From assembly GCA_038380435.1 (NCBI GenBank), contig JAWZYU010000011.1, positions 86,404,501 to 86,468,500 of the forward strand: a stretch of 64,000 bases of DNA, written 5' to 3'. Shown piece after piece: positions 34,043-43,790 of this stretch; positions within the stretch are counted from its first letter, which is position 1, and each line of letters begins with the position of its first letter. Made by a program: the position numbers and the translations under genes. The notes below the pieces were generated by a model, which saw only the letters and a program-made list of their open reading frames with translations, did no database searches and was not told the origin of the DNA. Origin of the DNA: Ryuthela nishihirai. Taxonomy: Eukaryota; Arthropoda; Arachnida; Araneae; Heptathelidae.

Positions 34043-35111
34043 CCCTTCCAGTGTCCAGGAGCTCTGTTATAAGTTGCATAATTTGAAATGAGAGGCCAAG
34101 GACATATATATCCAATTTTAGTACAACAAAAAAAAAAATCGATTTTTAAAAAATAAAATTTAGTTTAAAATTTTTTTTTATACATATCGTATAAAAATAT
34201 ATAATTTAGGCTTGATAAATAATATTTTCTTTTTTCATTTGATGCATATTTTATTAAACTATGACATATAATTTGCTAAAGACATCTGATTGCCATTTCT
34301 TAGAAGCAATATAAGGTACTGCCAATATGTTTGTTAACTCTATGCTGAAACAATCCCCTAATATAAGCTCAGAAGTTTGATCTGAACTATTATCAACCAA
34401 TTTTTCCTTAAAGTTCCTAACATCTCCTAATAATTAACAAAATACTGCTATTTTTAAAAATCGAAGATTTCTGAAGCAATTATGAAATTTACCTATTTTT
34501 TTCAGTATACCTCTGAAAAAAGGTCTTATTAAAATTAATCTGTTTCTACAATGTTCAAATTTTTTTATTTTAATAAAATTCAGAATTAAATTCTGTTTAA
34601 TTTGGTATATAACATGACCTGTTTCTGTTGATTAGTTATTTATTAAAAATATTCTAAAGTTGACTTTTATTGGACTCTACAACAAGCCTGGACTTTTCTC
34701 AAAGTATGGTATGGAGAAAAAAGTTCAAAACAGAAAAAATGTTTACTTTAAATATATTTTTTTTATTCAAAAATAAATAGCCCTTCTTATTCATGTGCAT
34801 TGTAATCACTTCTATCTATTAGAATCCTTGAAAATAAATTTTTATTTGTTGCCAGATGCATTTTCTTACTACATGACACTAAAAAAGTCCTATTAAAATA
34901 AAACTAGTCTTTTTCTGTTAAATATTTTATTTTCAGAAAATCAAGAATTAAATGTTGATTATTTTGGCATTGATTAACATGCCATAATTCCCTTCATTAG
35001 TTATTTGGCAAAAAAGTTCCAAACTGAAAAAAATTTTTTTGACTGAGCGTAGGGAGAAAATAGCTTGACCTCTGCATGGAAACCAGTTTTTTAGGCATGA
35101 CAATGGAAGGG
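34043..35111 (-). mobile_element. TTAA element, short form, copy b
   Basis: A 1069-bp element with TTAA at 34039-34042 and 35112-35115, ends CCCTTCCAGTGTCC and CCCTTCCATTGTCA in inverted orientation. The related LINE A has a single TTAA at the same point (11631-11634), proving precise TTAA duplication. Non-coding. It is an internal-deletion form of the longer copies. Confidence 0.88.
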
Positions 35112-35821
35112 TTAAAGAAACTAAGTTTGTGGAGAGAGGGAATGCTGACAATATCAAACAGCACCCTAATCGCAGGCATGGGGTAAAGACCCGTTCCCCC
35201 ACCACTAAAGGCTGAAGCCACCTACATTGGAAGACTTCTTCCAATGTATAATTTGGCGATGCCCATAAAAGCAAAAGTACCTGCGATGATATCAGATCAT
35301 GATTAATCTACCGGTGATAAAGCATATCCTGTGATTCTAATCATTTGGGGTTGCCAACCCACAAACAGAAAACACAGCAAAAGATTTTCCCTCAACAGAA
35401 ACCCATTAGTGCAGCAAATTCAGAATCCATAATCAAGCTCAGAGCCTTACTCCATTCTGGTTGGTGTAAATGGTCAGGACCCTGTGTGTTTGACCACTCC
35501 TCAGCAGGGTAGAAAAAAAGAAGTAGCCATAGTAGTCCAGGTTAGTAGGCCACACTGATTTGGCACCCTCCCCTTTAGTTAGTTCCCTTCCACAAGAGGT
35601 TTCTCTTTTGAAACATACCAATTGTCTGTACCATGAGAAGGTGGGAGTCAGACTTTAAGTGCTACGCCTGGCCAGTTCTGTGCATCATCAATGGGGATTG
35701 GTGCCTAGCTCTCATTGTACTGACTACCTAGATACCATTTACCGACTTCAGTATAATATATTATAGACAAAATCTGTATAGAAGGTGAAAACCTGAGCAC
35801 AAGGACAACATACATCAAAAA

Positions 35822-35900
35822 AACATCCATGCCTTATCCAGGATTTGAACCAGGTCACTTTGCCTTGAGCCAAGTATGCAAGTCATTCAGTCACTAAGAT
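35822..35900 (-). mobile_element. degraded SINE-2 head
   Basis: CATCCATGCCTTATCCAGG and the following GAACCAGGTC...AAGTATGCAAGTCATTCAGTC match the SINE-2 head with many changes. Confidence 0.45.
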
Positions 35901-36204
35901 GATTCATGGGTATTAAAACAAAAAACGAAACTCTTAAGTATTTGGTAATTTATAGTGAACAATACATAGAAAATTGAAGTATTAATAAATTTTACAATGT
36001 AATTAAATAGTAAAATTTTTTATGATAATTAAAAATGTTGTCCAATGAAAACACAAATGTTGAGAACATATTGCTTATTTAACTTTTTAAAACAAAGAAA
36101 TATGGCTATACATGAAATATTCTATGACAAAATATAACATTTTTCATTAATAGACAACACAGACTAATTATGAATTAAAATTGGAACAAGTAATATTTAC
36201 TAAC
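35901..36204. other. intron sequence, no further feature
   Basis: AT-rich sequence directly downstream of the ATP synthase f exon donor. Confidence 0.5.
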
Positions 36205-36303
36205 CTCTACTCACAGCAGACACCATTGCTCCTGGAGATTTGTTACGACGAGCAAACCAAGATCCAAGCTCTTGAAGTTTGACATCTCCAAATGGGATAT
36301 CTT
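36205..36303 (-). CDS. ATPsynF: ATP synthase subunit f, internal coding exon
   Basis: A 99-bp exon. The acceptor is TTAATTGCAG (AG at 36305-36304) and the donor is GTTAGT after AGAG (36204 downward). Two leading bases complete an earlier codon. Then come 32 codons reading DIPFGDVKLQELGSWFARRN, KSPGAMVSAVSR, and one base (G) starting the next codon. PFG-VKL-EL-W--RRNK-P is the matrix-side segment of invertebrate ATP synthase subunit f. The final G joins CA of the exon at 4857-4973 to make alanine, continuing into WWRWQHKY. The intron between is about 31.2 kb. The upstream exon with the start codon was not found in 36304-64000. A processed copy is excluded by the splice sites. Confidence 0.92.
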
Positions 36304-36620
36304 CTGCAATTAATTTTTACATCAACATGATTAATTTCAGGAATTTGTAGCATTTTTCTAATCATCACTACTCAAAATGCTATTAATTACAATCCAATAA
36401 AGAAATAACTCAACAAACTCATTAGATCAAAGTCAAGATGTGGCAATTGCACTTTTCATTAATACTGCATATCTCATTATTACAATAATGATACAGTAGA
36501 GAGTACCTCAGTAATGTGTGGGGAGATACATATGCACTCTCCTTTATTGAATGATTGAAACCAATTTCCATTGAATATTCTACCATCATGCTGATTAGTC
36601 TCACATTCTGTGAGATATTT
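36304..36620. other. intron sequence upstream of the exon
   Basis: AT-rich sequence. No earlier exon of subunit f could be found here. Confidence 0.5.
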
Positions 36621-36624
36621 CTTT

Positions 36625-38142
36625 TGTGCTAGGTGACTTCAATGCTAAAGTTGGTACTCATTCTAATCTTTGGGCACAAATTTTTGGTCCCTTTGGCATT
36701 GGAAGTTCCAATGGCAATGGGGAACGTCTCCTACAAGTAAATAAACTTAATGGTATGTGAATAACTAACACAGACTACAAATACCGGGACACTTATAAAT
36801 ATATATGGGTTTCACCTGATGGGTTGCAGAGGAATATAATAGATTATATTTTAATTAACAGCAAATGGACTAGTTCAGTTAGGAATACCAGATCATATAG
36901 GGGAGCCAAAATTGGGTCTGACCATAACCTGGTCAAAATGTTTTGCAGCTGAAGCTTAACAAATGTTGGGCTAAGGATAAAAAAATTAGTTATAACACTG
37001 AATGCCTGAAAGATCCAGATATAGCCAAAACATACCATGATAGGCTACTTAGTCATTATGACAATCGTGGTTTGCTTACTGCTGAAGTTGAGAAAGAATG
37101 GGATCAGTTTAAACAGGCTTTTCTTGAAACTAACAGTACTCTTTTGGGCAAAAGGGAACAGAGGAAACAAAATTATTTGAGTGATAAGGCTATAGAACTT
37201 ATTTCTGAAAGAAGGAAGTGCAGGATTAATATGAATCAACATCCTACTAGTCCTATTAGAGGGCATTACAATGAGCTTAATAAATGTGTAAAGGTTCAGC
37301 TAATAGCTGATAAAAATCTTTGGCTTGATAGTTGGCTGACAAAACTGAGGAAGCAGTTAGACAGCACAGCAGCAGGGGGTTGTACCAGACAGGAAAACAT
37401 AGACAGGTACACAGGGATTAGAAGTATAAACGAATATTATAATTAGAATTATAACGAATAGATGCATTACTGGCTTTAATGTTGTCCATATATCACATTC
37501 TGAAGCTGCTTTGGCTATCTCTAAATTAAAACTGTATAAATACCCAGGGGTGGACGAAATCATCACTGAAATGCTTAGAGTTGGGAACACTTGTGTTGTC
37601 ACATGGTGACTGAAATTTTGAATATTTTTTATGATAAAAGTGTTGTTCCTAAGGATTTTATTACAGATATTATTGTCCCATTTTTTAAGAAAGGTGATCG
37701 CAGTTCTTGTGATAATAATAGGGGAATTGGTTTACTTTCTGTTCCAGGTAAAGTTCTTTGCATGATTAGATGTAATAGAATTTAAGAATTTGGTTGATGG
37801 ACAACTGCGTGATGAACTTTTGACTCTGTTGATCAACATAATTTGTGCTTGATTGTTAGATCATATGGAATACCTGATAAGTTAGTTAGTGTAATGAAAG
37901 CTCTCTAAAATAACAATGAGTCGTGTATGAGAGTTGGTAAGTCTTGTAGCAATTGGTTAAGCATTGCTTCTGGTGTTCGACAAGGGTGCATTTTGTTTCC
38001 TTTTCTCTTTAGTTTTGTTATTGATTAGACAAAATTCACTGCAAGGAAAAGATTTTGACCTTAAATGGTGTAGAGATTTCAAAATTTCTGATTTAGATTA
38101 TGCAGATGATTTGGTCTTGTTGGCTAATTAATGATGTTGATG
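36625..38142 (+). mobile_element. RTE-like LINE, copy F, part 1
   Basis: Starts in the endonuclease (CTAGGTGACTTCAATGCTAAAG), continues through the linker frame 36943-37446 and decayed RT, and reaches an intact YADD box (38099-38110). It is then split by the LTR retrotransposon at 38147; its continuation is at 44430. Confidence 0.85.
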
Positions 38143-38146
38143 ATAT
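38143..38146 (+). repeat. target-site duplication ATAT, left
   Basis: ATAT precedes the left LTR and recurs at 44430-44433. Four bp is within the 4-6 bp range for Ty3/gypsy integrases. Confidence 0.75.
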
Positions 38147-38786
38147 TGTTGCGGATCACAAAAATGGATAGCCGCTGAGCGTGAGTATTAAAAGCTATAT
38201 TTCAAAACCAAATTCAATACAAGGTAAATTGTTACAAAGGAAATATGGATGAAGTATCTTATTAACAAATCAACTATTAACATGCACAAGTCATCAATCT
38301 TCCTGCGTAGAGCACACAATATCAGCTCTGTGTATTTTACTAAAATACTACCTTTTACTTGATTTACCAGGTCACCCGAAGATCTTCACTCGTAAACCAA
38401 TTCTCGTCCTGTGCTAATAACTTTTCACACACTAGCCGAACAAAAAGACAGTCCGTGTAGACATTCGAAGTTAGCCATAAAAGTTCCCACTTTTATACTT
38501 CCGCGTATACACAACACATCAAGTTACTTCTTGATACTTAACGATAAAAGATCCCACTTTTATCCTTCCACGTATACACAACACATCAAGTTACTTCTTG
38601 ATACTTACGCGCACTGTCTCAGAACAGCTCACCGTCCATTTTCGAACTCTCCGACCGTTACAACACAACGACCGTTACAATACAAAACGACCGTTAACTC
38701 TCCACTCTTCTTCTCCAAATTCTCCCAACGTTCTTATTCGTTGGCTGAAACTTTTTTTTCGGTTGCCAGATTCTTCTGTCATAACA
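38147..38786 (-). repeat. 3' LTR of young gypsy element
   Basis: 640 bp with TG...CA ends on the minus strand. The last roughly 30 codons of pol extend into it. It contains two tandem blocks ACACAACACATCAAGTTAC at about 38511 and 38577. Confidence 0.95.
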
Positions 38787-41777
38787 CTGCCCCCTTCCTA
38801 GGTCTTGTTCGTCCCGAACAATTCTGGATTCCAAAGTTTCTTCAGTTCTTCGATGAAACGGGGCCAAACGATCCACGTGAATCACCTTGCACTTTGTAGC
38901 TGGACGTCGACGAATGCGATATACCACGTCATTAATCCTGTTAACTATTGTATATGGACCTTCCCAAGGTTTCTGAAGTTTTGGAGATAGTCCTTTCTTT
39001 CTATGTGGACTGTATAGCCAGACAAGATCTCCTTGATTGAAAATTGTTCCATTTATTTTACTGTCATATCTTGTTTTGGTTCTGTCACTTGTTATGTCGA
39101 TGTTATGTCTAACGGAGTGATGGATTTCTTCTAGTCGTTGTTGCAATTCTTGTACGTATTGTGGAGTGGACACAGACATTGCTTCGGGCCGACCATATAA
39201 AAGGTCACAGGGAAGACGTAACTCTCTTCCAAAAAGCATCATGGAAGGTGTCTGTCCAGTTGTCTCATGCACTGCCGTCCTATATGCCAGCAAAAGGAGT
39301 GGTACATGGCGATCCCAGTCACGTTGGTGGTCGTTCACAAATAATGCTAAATGCTGAGCAATTGTTCTATTGAACCTTTCAACCATACCATCCGACTGAG
39401 GGTGTAAGGGAGTTGTTCTGGTTTTCTGAATGCCTAATAGTTGACAGATGCCTTTAAACACATTGGATTCAAAATTCCGTCCTTGATCAGAGTGGAGTTG
39501 TAAAGGTACTCCATACCTACTAATGAAGTTATTAACTATCATCTCAGCCACTGTTGTTGCTTCCTGGTCTTGGATGGGATATACCTCAGGCCACTTTGTG
39601 AAATAATCCATTACCACTAATAAATATCGATTTCCATCATCAGTTCTAGGAAACGGACCCATTACATCAATGGCTATTCTTTCAAAAGGGGCACCAACGT
39701 TATACGTCTGCAGCTTACCCCGACTCCTAGTCTTAGGGCCTTTCTTTGCTGCACAGGCTTCACATTGCCTACACCATCTCTCAACGTCTGCCCTACTTTT
39801 CAACCAATGAAATCGTTCCCTGGCTTTGGCTAATGTCTTATTAACACCGAAGTGTCCTCCTGTGGCACTATCATGTACATCTTTCATCACAAGTTCCACT
39901 CGGGATCGAGGAAGGATTATCTGCCAACGGATCAGCCGTCCAGTAGGATTCTCCCATCTTCTGTATAATACACCGTCTTCCATTTTTAAGGAGTCCCACT
40001 GTGCCCAGTAACTTTTAGTAGTTGGACTATACCTCGAGATTTGCTCCCAATTAGGTCTTACATCAGATTTTTCAATCAATTCTAATATTGGTTTTATGTC
40101 TTCATCATCTAGTTGAGCCTTCCTGATTTCAATTGGATTCCAGATGTTAGGGGTGTCACTGTTTGTTTGTGTCGATACTATTTGTCTTATGGGCATTATC
40201 TCTTTAGTTCCAAATTTCAGTTCTGCATTATAGCAATGTTTACAGTTGTCAATACATGGGCGCCTGGAAAGAGCATCTGCATTCTTATGCATTTTACCAC
40301 TTCGATGTTCGATGGAGAAATCGTATTCTTGTAACCGTTGTATCCACCTAGCGATTTGTCCTTCAGGGTTTTTGAAGTTTAATAACCATCTAAGTGCAGC
40401 ATGATCAGTACGTATAAGGAATTTCTGGCCATAGAGATAATGATGAAAATGTTCTATTGCTTTTACTATTGCTAACAGTTCTTTGCGTGTTACACAGTAA
40501 TTCCGCTCTGGTTTGGATAAAGTTTTACTAAAGTATGCAATAACTCTCTCTTGTCCGTCTTGTTCTTGTGAAAGCACAGCACCAACTCCTGTGTTACTTG
40601 CGTCAGTATCTATCACGAATTGTTTTCCAGTTTGTGGGTACGCTAGCACTGGTGCTGTGGAAAGAGTTTTCTTTAGCTGTTGAAAGGCTATATCGCATTC
40701 GGTGGTCCACATAAACCGCTGGCCCTCTTCTGTCAGACGATGTAATGGCCTTGCGATGTTGGAGAAACCTTTGACAAATCTTCTATAGTAGGTGCAAAGT
40801 CCAATAAAACTACGAAGTTGATGAACATCTTGTGGTGGAGGCCAGTCTCTTACAGCTTCTATCTTACTAGGATCAGTCTTAATCCCTGCTGTAGTGATCA
40901 CATGACCAAGGTAATGAACTTCTTGCTGGAACAGTTTACACTTTGTCGGTCCGAATTTTAACTTGGCTGCCCTAAGTTTTTCAAATGCTTGACGAAGATT
41001 TCTCAAATGTTCTTCAAATGTTCTTCCAAGAACTATGATGTCGTCCAAGTAAACCAGGCAGACCTCCAAAGACAAGCCTTTGAGCACTGACTCCATTAGT
41101 CGCTCAAATGTGGCAGGTGCATTACAAAGTCCAAATGGCATCACCTTAAACTGCCAAAGTCCATTCCCTGTACTGAAAGCCGTTTTCTCACGGTCTTCAG
41201 GACGTATACCAACTTGCCAATAGCCGCTCTTTAAATCTAATGTTGAGAACCATTCTGACCCAGATAAAGTGTCTAGTGTATCGTCAATCCTGGGTAAAGG
41301 AAAGGAATCTTTCTTTGTTACGTCATTTAATCTGCGATAATCTACACAAAATCGTGTAGATCCATCCTTTTTCTTGACAAGAACTACTGGTGATGTCCAG
41401 GGACTCTGTGATGGTTCTGTAATGCCCTGAGCTTCCATGTCCTTTATGAGTTGTTCCGTCTCCTCTCTTTTTGCCAATGGAAGCCTTCTTGCCGGCAGAT
41501 GGACTGGAGGAGAATCACCAGTGTTGATTTTATGTTCTGTCAGGTTAGTACGGCCATAATCATTTGATGTGGCAGAAAAAATGTCAGAAAATTCTTTTAA
41601 TAGGTTCTCGGCCTTAACAGCTTGGTTTTCAGTTAATATTTGTCTTGTTTCTCTCCATAATTCAGTAAGATGAGACGGGATGTCGGTATGGTTTTGATAT
41701 GAATCGGCAACTTCTATTTTATTTATACTTGTTACACAGGTAACAGCTTCACATATTGCTAATTCCTCACCTTTTTT
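38694..41777 (-). CDS. pol: pol: reverse transcriptase, RNase H, integrase
   Basis: The frame enters by a -1 shift at 41771-41777 and runs about 1,027 codons to a stop at 38694 inside the 3' LTR. Order: a linker to about 41480; reverse transcriptase (FCVDYRRLNDVTKKDSFPLP, LDLKSGYWQVGI, VMPFGLCNAPATF, catalytic YLDDIIV near 41030); RNase H (FVIDTDASNTGVGAVLSQ, then NADALSRRP); integrase with an HHCC-like N-terminus (H-x-G-H, C-x2-C), core D-D-E (AIDVMGPF, LHSDQGRNFES, MVERFNRT) and a GPY/F-type end (WEGPYTIVN). No stop interrupts it. No chromodomain is seen. It acts in the cytoplasmic particle and then the nucleus. Confidence 0.93.
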   Translation of the reverse strand, partial: KKGEELAICEAVTCVTSINKIEVADSYQNHTDIPSHLTELWRETRQILTENQAVKAENLLKEFSDIFSATSNDYGRTNLTEHKINTGDSPPVHLPARRLPLAKREETEQLIKDMEAQGITEPSQSPWTSPVVLVKKKDGSTRFCVDYRRLNDVTKKDSFPLPRIDDTLDTLSGSEWFSTLDLKSGYWQVGIRPEDREKTAFSTGNGLWQFKVMPFGLCNAPATFERLMESVLKGLSLEVCLVYLDDIIVLGRTFEEHLRNLRQAFEKLRAAKLKFGPTKCKLFQQEVHYLGHVITTAGIKTDPSKIEAVRDWPPPQDVHQLRSFIGLCTYYRRFVKGFSNIARPLHRLTEEGQRFMWTTECDIAFQQLKKTLSTAPVLAYPQTGKQFVIDTDASNTGVGAVLSQEQDGQERVIAYFSKTLSKPERNYCVTRKELLAIVKAIEHFHHYLYGQKFLIRTDHAALRWLLNFKNPEGQIARWIQRLQEYDFSIEHRSGKMHKNADALSRRPCIDNCKHCYNAELKFGTKEIMPIRQIVSTQTNSDTPNIWNPIEIRKAQLDDEDIKPILELIEKSDVRPNWEQISRYSPTTKSYWAQWDSLKMEDGVLYRRWENPTGRLIRWQIILPRSRVELVMKDVHDSATGGHFGVNKTLAKARERFHWLKSRADVERWCRQCEACAAKKGPKTRSRGKLQTYNVGAPFERIAIDVMGPFPRTDDGNRYLLVVMDYFTKWPEVYPIQDQEATTVAEMIVNNFISRYGVPLQLHSDQGRNFESNVFKGICQLLGIQKTRTTPLHPQSDGMVERFNRTIAQHLALFVNDHQRDWDRHVPLLLLAYRTAVHETTGQTPSMMLFGRELRLPCDLLYGRPEAMSVSTPQYVQELQQRLEEIHHSVRHNIDITSDRTKTRYDSKINGTIFNQGDLVWLYSPHRKKGLSPKLQKPWEGPYTIVNRINDVVYRIRRRPATKCKVIHVDRLAPFHRRTEETLESRIVRDEQDLGRGQCYDRRIWQPKKKFQPTNKNVGRIWRRRVES
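38787..38799 (-). other. polypurine tract
   Basis: Minus strand AGGAAGGGGGCAG directly abuts the 3' LTR start. It is the expected primer for plus-strand DNA synthesis. Confidence 0.8.
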
Positions 41778-42483
41778 AACATTCTATTGGATTTGTTACA
41801 GTTCATCACTCTGATAGGGATCTGTTCTTTATCTATTCTGACTAAAGTCCTTGCAACCAGGATGTTATGAGCCAAAGCTCCTTTACCAGAGGCATCAGTA
41901 ACTGCCAATCGGAAGGCCCCAGAAGTCTCCGCCCGATGTCCACGGACTATAACTTCACTTTGTGCTGGGATCTCTGTGTCTTCCGTCACTAATATTGGAG
42001 TTACGCTTGATAAAGAATCAGACGTCCGGCTAAGCAGAGGAATCTCTTCTGTCTCATAGATGAGTAGGTTATCACTGGGTCTAATGTTGAATCCATGTTT
42101 CTTAAGAAAATCAAGGCCTAATATGCATTCGTCGTAGATGTCAGCGATGTAAACAGGATGGCGAACCAGACAGCTACCAACTCGAATATTAAGTTCTATT
42201 TTTCCATGAACTTTTGCACGATCTCCAGTGGCCGTTTGTAGGCTTATTCTAGACTGTGTAGTATTCAAGTTTGGGTGAGGTATTATTTTCTTTATTATAT
42301 CCGTTCTGAGTAAAGTTACATTTGCACCAGTGTCGACTATCATACGGCAAGGTATTCCATTTATGGCTCCATCAGCTACTAATCCATTATTATCGCCATG
42401 TAATGTTGAAACGTGGGCGACTTCCCCTGGGGCCAACCAATCAACTGCCAGCCTTTGCCCCGCAAGACTGACTAATTTCTGTT
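41759..42483 (-). CDS. pro: pro: aspartic protease frame
   Basis: Reached from gag by a -1 shift at 42481-42487; there is no stop from the slip site onward until TAG at 41759-41761. The active site is MIVDTGANVTLL (D-T-G, about 42325-42345), followed by the flap region and CILGLDFLKKHGFNI, the conserved second strand. The protease cuts the polyprotein and works as a dimer. A separate ATG start is not needed or obvious, which supports expression by frameshifting. The frame ends four codons after the second slippery site. Confidence 0.88.
41771..41777 (-). promoter_or_regulatory. pro-pol -1 frameshift heptamer A AAA AAG
   Basis: In the pro frame the codons are TTA AAA AAG GTG AGG AAT TAG. The heptamer A AAA AAG is in the exact phase required (X XXY YYZ). 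A -1 slip continues as GGT GAG GAA TTA GCA into the RT frame with no stop. The alternative is a one-base deletion in a run that was once seven A. Confidence 0.65.
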
Positions 42484-43758
42484 TCCCTGATCTTGTTGTC
42501 TAGTTGATGGACTTGGACTCCTCATTCGTTTCCTAGTGCAGTTGGTACGAATGTGTCCGGTCTTGCCACAATTCCAACACTGGAGGTCTGTTGTAGGTTT
42601 TGAAGAAGAACCTTTTATATCTTTCAAAACATATAGTATGGCTTTGGTTAGTTCTTTCATTTCATTATCCTTTTCTACAGTTTCTTCTGCACTCACAAAT
42701 CTCACTGCACGTTTGTTCGCTCGGGAGGAAAGCCTGGAGCACTCGTATTTCATAGCATGTACCACAGCTGACTTTAAGGATTCACCTTCCAACATCCTCA
42801 GAGATTGCTGAGTGTCAGGGTGAGCAATAGCATCAACAAATTGTAATTGAGCTAAATTATCTTGAATTTCTGGTGGACAGTTACTATAAGCCAATCTAGC
42901 TAGACGCTCAATATCACTAGCAAGCTCTTGCAAAGTTTCACCATTTTTCTGCATGCGATGTTTAAATTGAGTCACGTAATATTGTTTTAAATAACTATCA
43001 CCAAACCTTAGTTCTAATGCAGAAACTAGACTTTGATAATCAAGTCGTTTTTCTTCTGGAACAGACTGCAAAACTTCCGCAGCAGAATTTCTTAAGGAAG
43101 CTGCAAGAAAACTGGCCTTTTGGAATTCATTCCACCCATTGGCTGTAGCGATAACTTCGAATTGTGTTTTAAATACTGTCCAAGATGATTGACCATCATA
43201 TGTAGAAGGTTTAGTTGTATTTTTAGCGATATGTGTAATAACATTATTTCTACTAGAATTATTATTATCACAAGCAGAAGGTAACATTTCATTTCTCAAA
43301 ATCTGAAACTGGCGTTCACAATCAGTTTTTACAATTTCAATTTCGTGTTTATAATCTAACTTAACACTATCAAGATCATCTTTTACACTATTTAGTTCGG
43401 TCATAATGTCCTTACACTTATCAGAAATCTTATCAATTTGAGAAGCCACTTCAGCTCTCATCTCAGTATTTTGTGCGGCTATTTCGGCTTTCAAATCATC
43501 TTTTTGAGAAACTATCTCCGTTCTCAACTCATTATTTTGTGCGGCCATTTCGGCTTTCAAATCATCTTTTTGAGAAACTATCTCTGTTCTCAACTCATTA
43601 TTTTGTGCGGCCATTTCGGCTTTCAAGTCACCTATTTTATCGCTTTGGGCGGCCATTTCGGCTTTCAAGTCACCTATTTTATCGCTTTGGGCGGCCATTT
43701 CGGCTTTCATATCAGTCATCAGCTTTATTAACTCATCCATACTTCTAGTGAAAGGCAT
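42472..43758 (-). CDS. gag: gag polyprotein
   Basis: 428 codons from ATG at 43758. Residues 1-110 form an acidic/basic coiled coil built of tandem units (LKAEMAAQSDKIGD and longer LKAEMAAQNNELRTEIVSQ). The middle is a retrotransposon gag domain (STYDGQSSWTVFKTQFEVIA, QSLVSALELRFGD, TLQELASDIERLARLAY). A single CCHC knuckle CWNCGKTGHIRTNC lies near residue 395-408, with a basic tail. It forms the particle and binds genomic RNA. This start fits: it is the first ATG 13 bases after the primer-binding site. Confidence 0.93.
   Translation of the reverse strand: MPFTRSMDELIKLMTDMKAEMAAQSDKIGDLKAEMAAQSDKIGDLKAEMAAQNNELRTEIVSQKDDLKAEMAAQNNELRTEIVSQKDDLKAEIAAQNTEMRAEVASQIDKISDKCKDIMTELNSVKDDLDSVKLDYKHEIEIVKTDCERQFQILRNEMLPSACDNNNSSRNNVITHIAKNTTKPSTYDGQSSWTVFKTQFEVIATANGWNEFQKASFLAASLRNSAAEVLQSVPEEKRLDYQSLVSALELRFGDSYLKQYYVTQFKHRMQKNGETLQELASDIERLARLAYSNCPPEIQDNLAQLQFVDAIAHPDTQQSLRMLEGESLKSAVVHAMKYECSRLSSRANKRAVRFVSAEETVEKDNEMKELTKAILYVLKDIKGSSSKPTTDLQCWNCGKTGHIRTNCTRKRMRSPSPSTRQQDQGNRN
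42481..42487 (-). promoter_or_regulatory. gag-pro -1 frameshift heptamer G GGA AAC
   Basis: In gag the last codons are CAG GGA AAC AGA AAT TAG. G GGA AAC is in correct phase; slipping -1 continues CAG AAA TTA GTC into pro with no stop. The same heptamer serves the gag-pro shift of a betaretrovirus (MPMV). A GGGGC...GCCCC stem (42461-42457 with 42433-42429) lies about 19 bases downstream, further than the usual 5-9 bases. Confidence 0.72.
43470..43720 (-). repeat. in-frame tandem repeats in gag coiled coil
   Basis: Two 42-bp units (GGTGACTTGAAAGCCGAAAT...) and two 66-bp units, each nearly identical to its partner. They encode 14- and 22-residue coiled-coil blocks and are prone to length change by unequal exchange. 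Confidence 0.85.
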
Positions 43759-43770
43759 TCAATTAAATTA

Positions 43771-43788
43771 ATCCCACTTCTGACACCA
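43771..43788 (-). other. primer-binding site of young gypsy element
   Basis: Minus strand TGGTGTCAGAAGTGGGAT, two bases inside the 5' LTR. It would pair with a tRNA ending ...CTTCTGACACCA; the GTCAGAA acceptor is close to tRNA-Leu, but the tRNA identity is inferred. Confidence 0.7.
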
Positions 43789-43790
43789 AA

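Larger units (their letters stand above)
32482..35695 (-). mobile_element. RTE-like LINE, copy E, internal deletion
   Basis: The 3' end is near 32482 (CCTCAAGCAACCATGGGC, reverse of the terminus). The C-terminal region runs to about 33115 and then jumps directly to the endonuclease-RT linker (CTCAACTTCAGTAGTAAG), removing about 1.3 kb of RT relative to copy A. The endonuclease lies at 33309-33918 and the leader ends near 35695. A TTAA element is inserted at 34043-35111. Confidence 0.8.

Noticed and set aside
38411..38899. 162-codon plus-strand frame repeated at 44055-44435
   Set aside because: It lies in both LTRs opposite to the element's reading direction; the repetition is simply the LTR pair.
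43438..43748. Plus-strand frames with repeated HFGFQ/PFRLS motifs
   Set aside because: Antisense shadow of the tandem repeats in gag.
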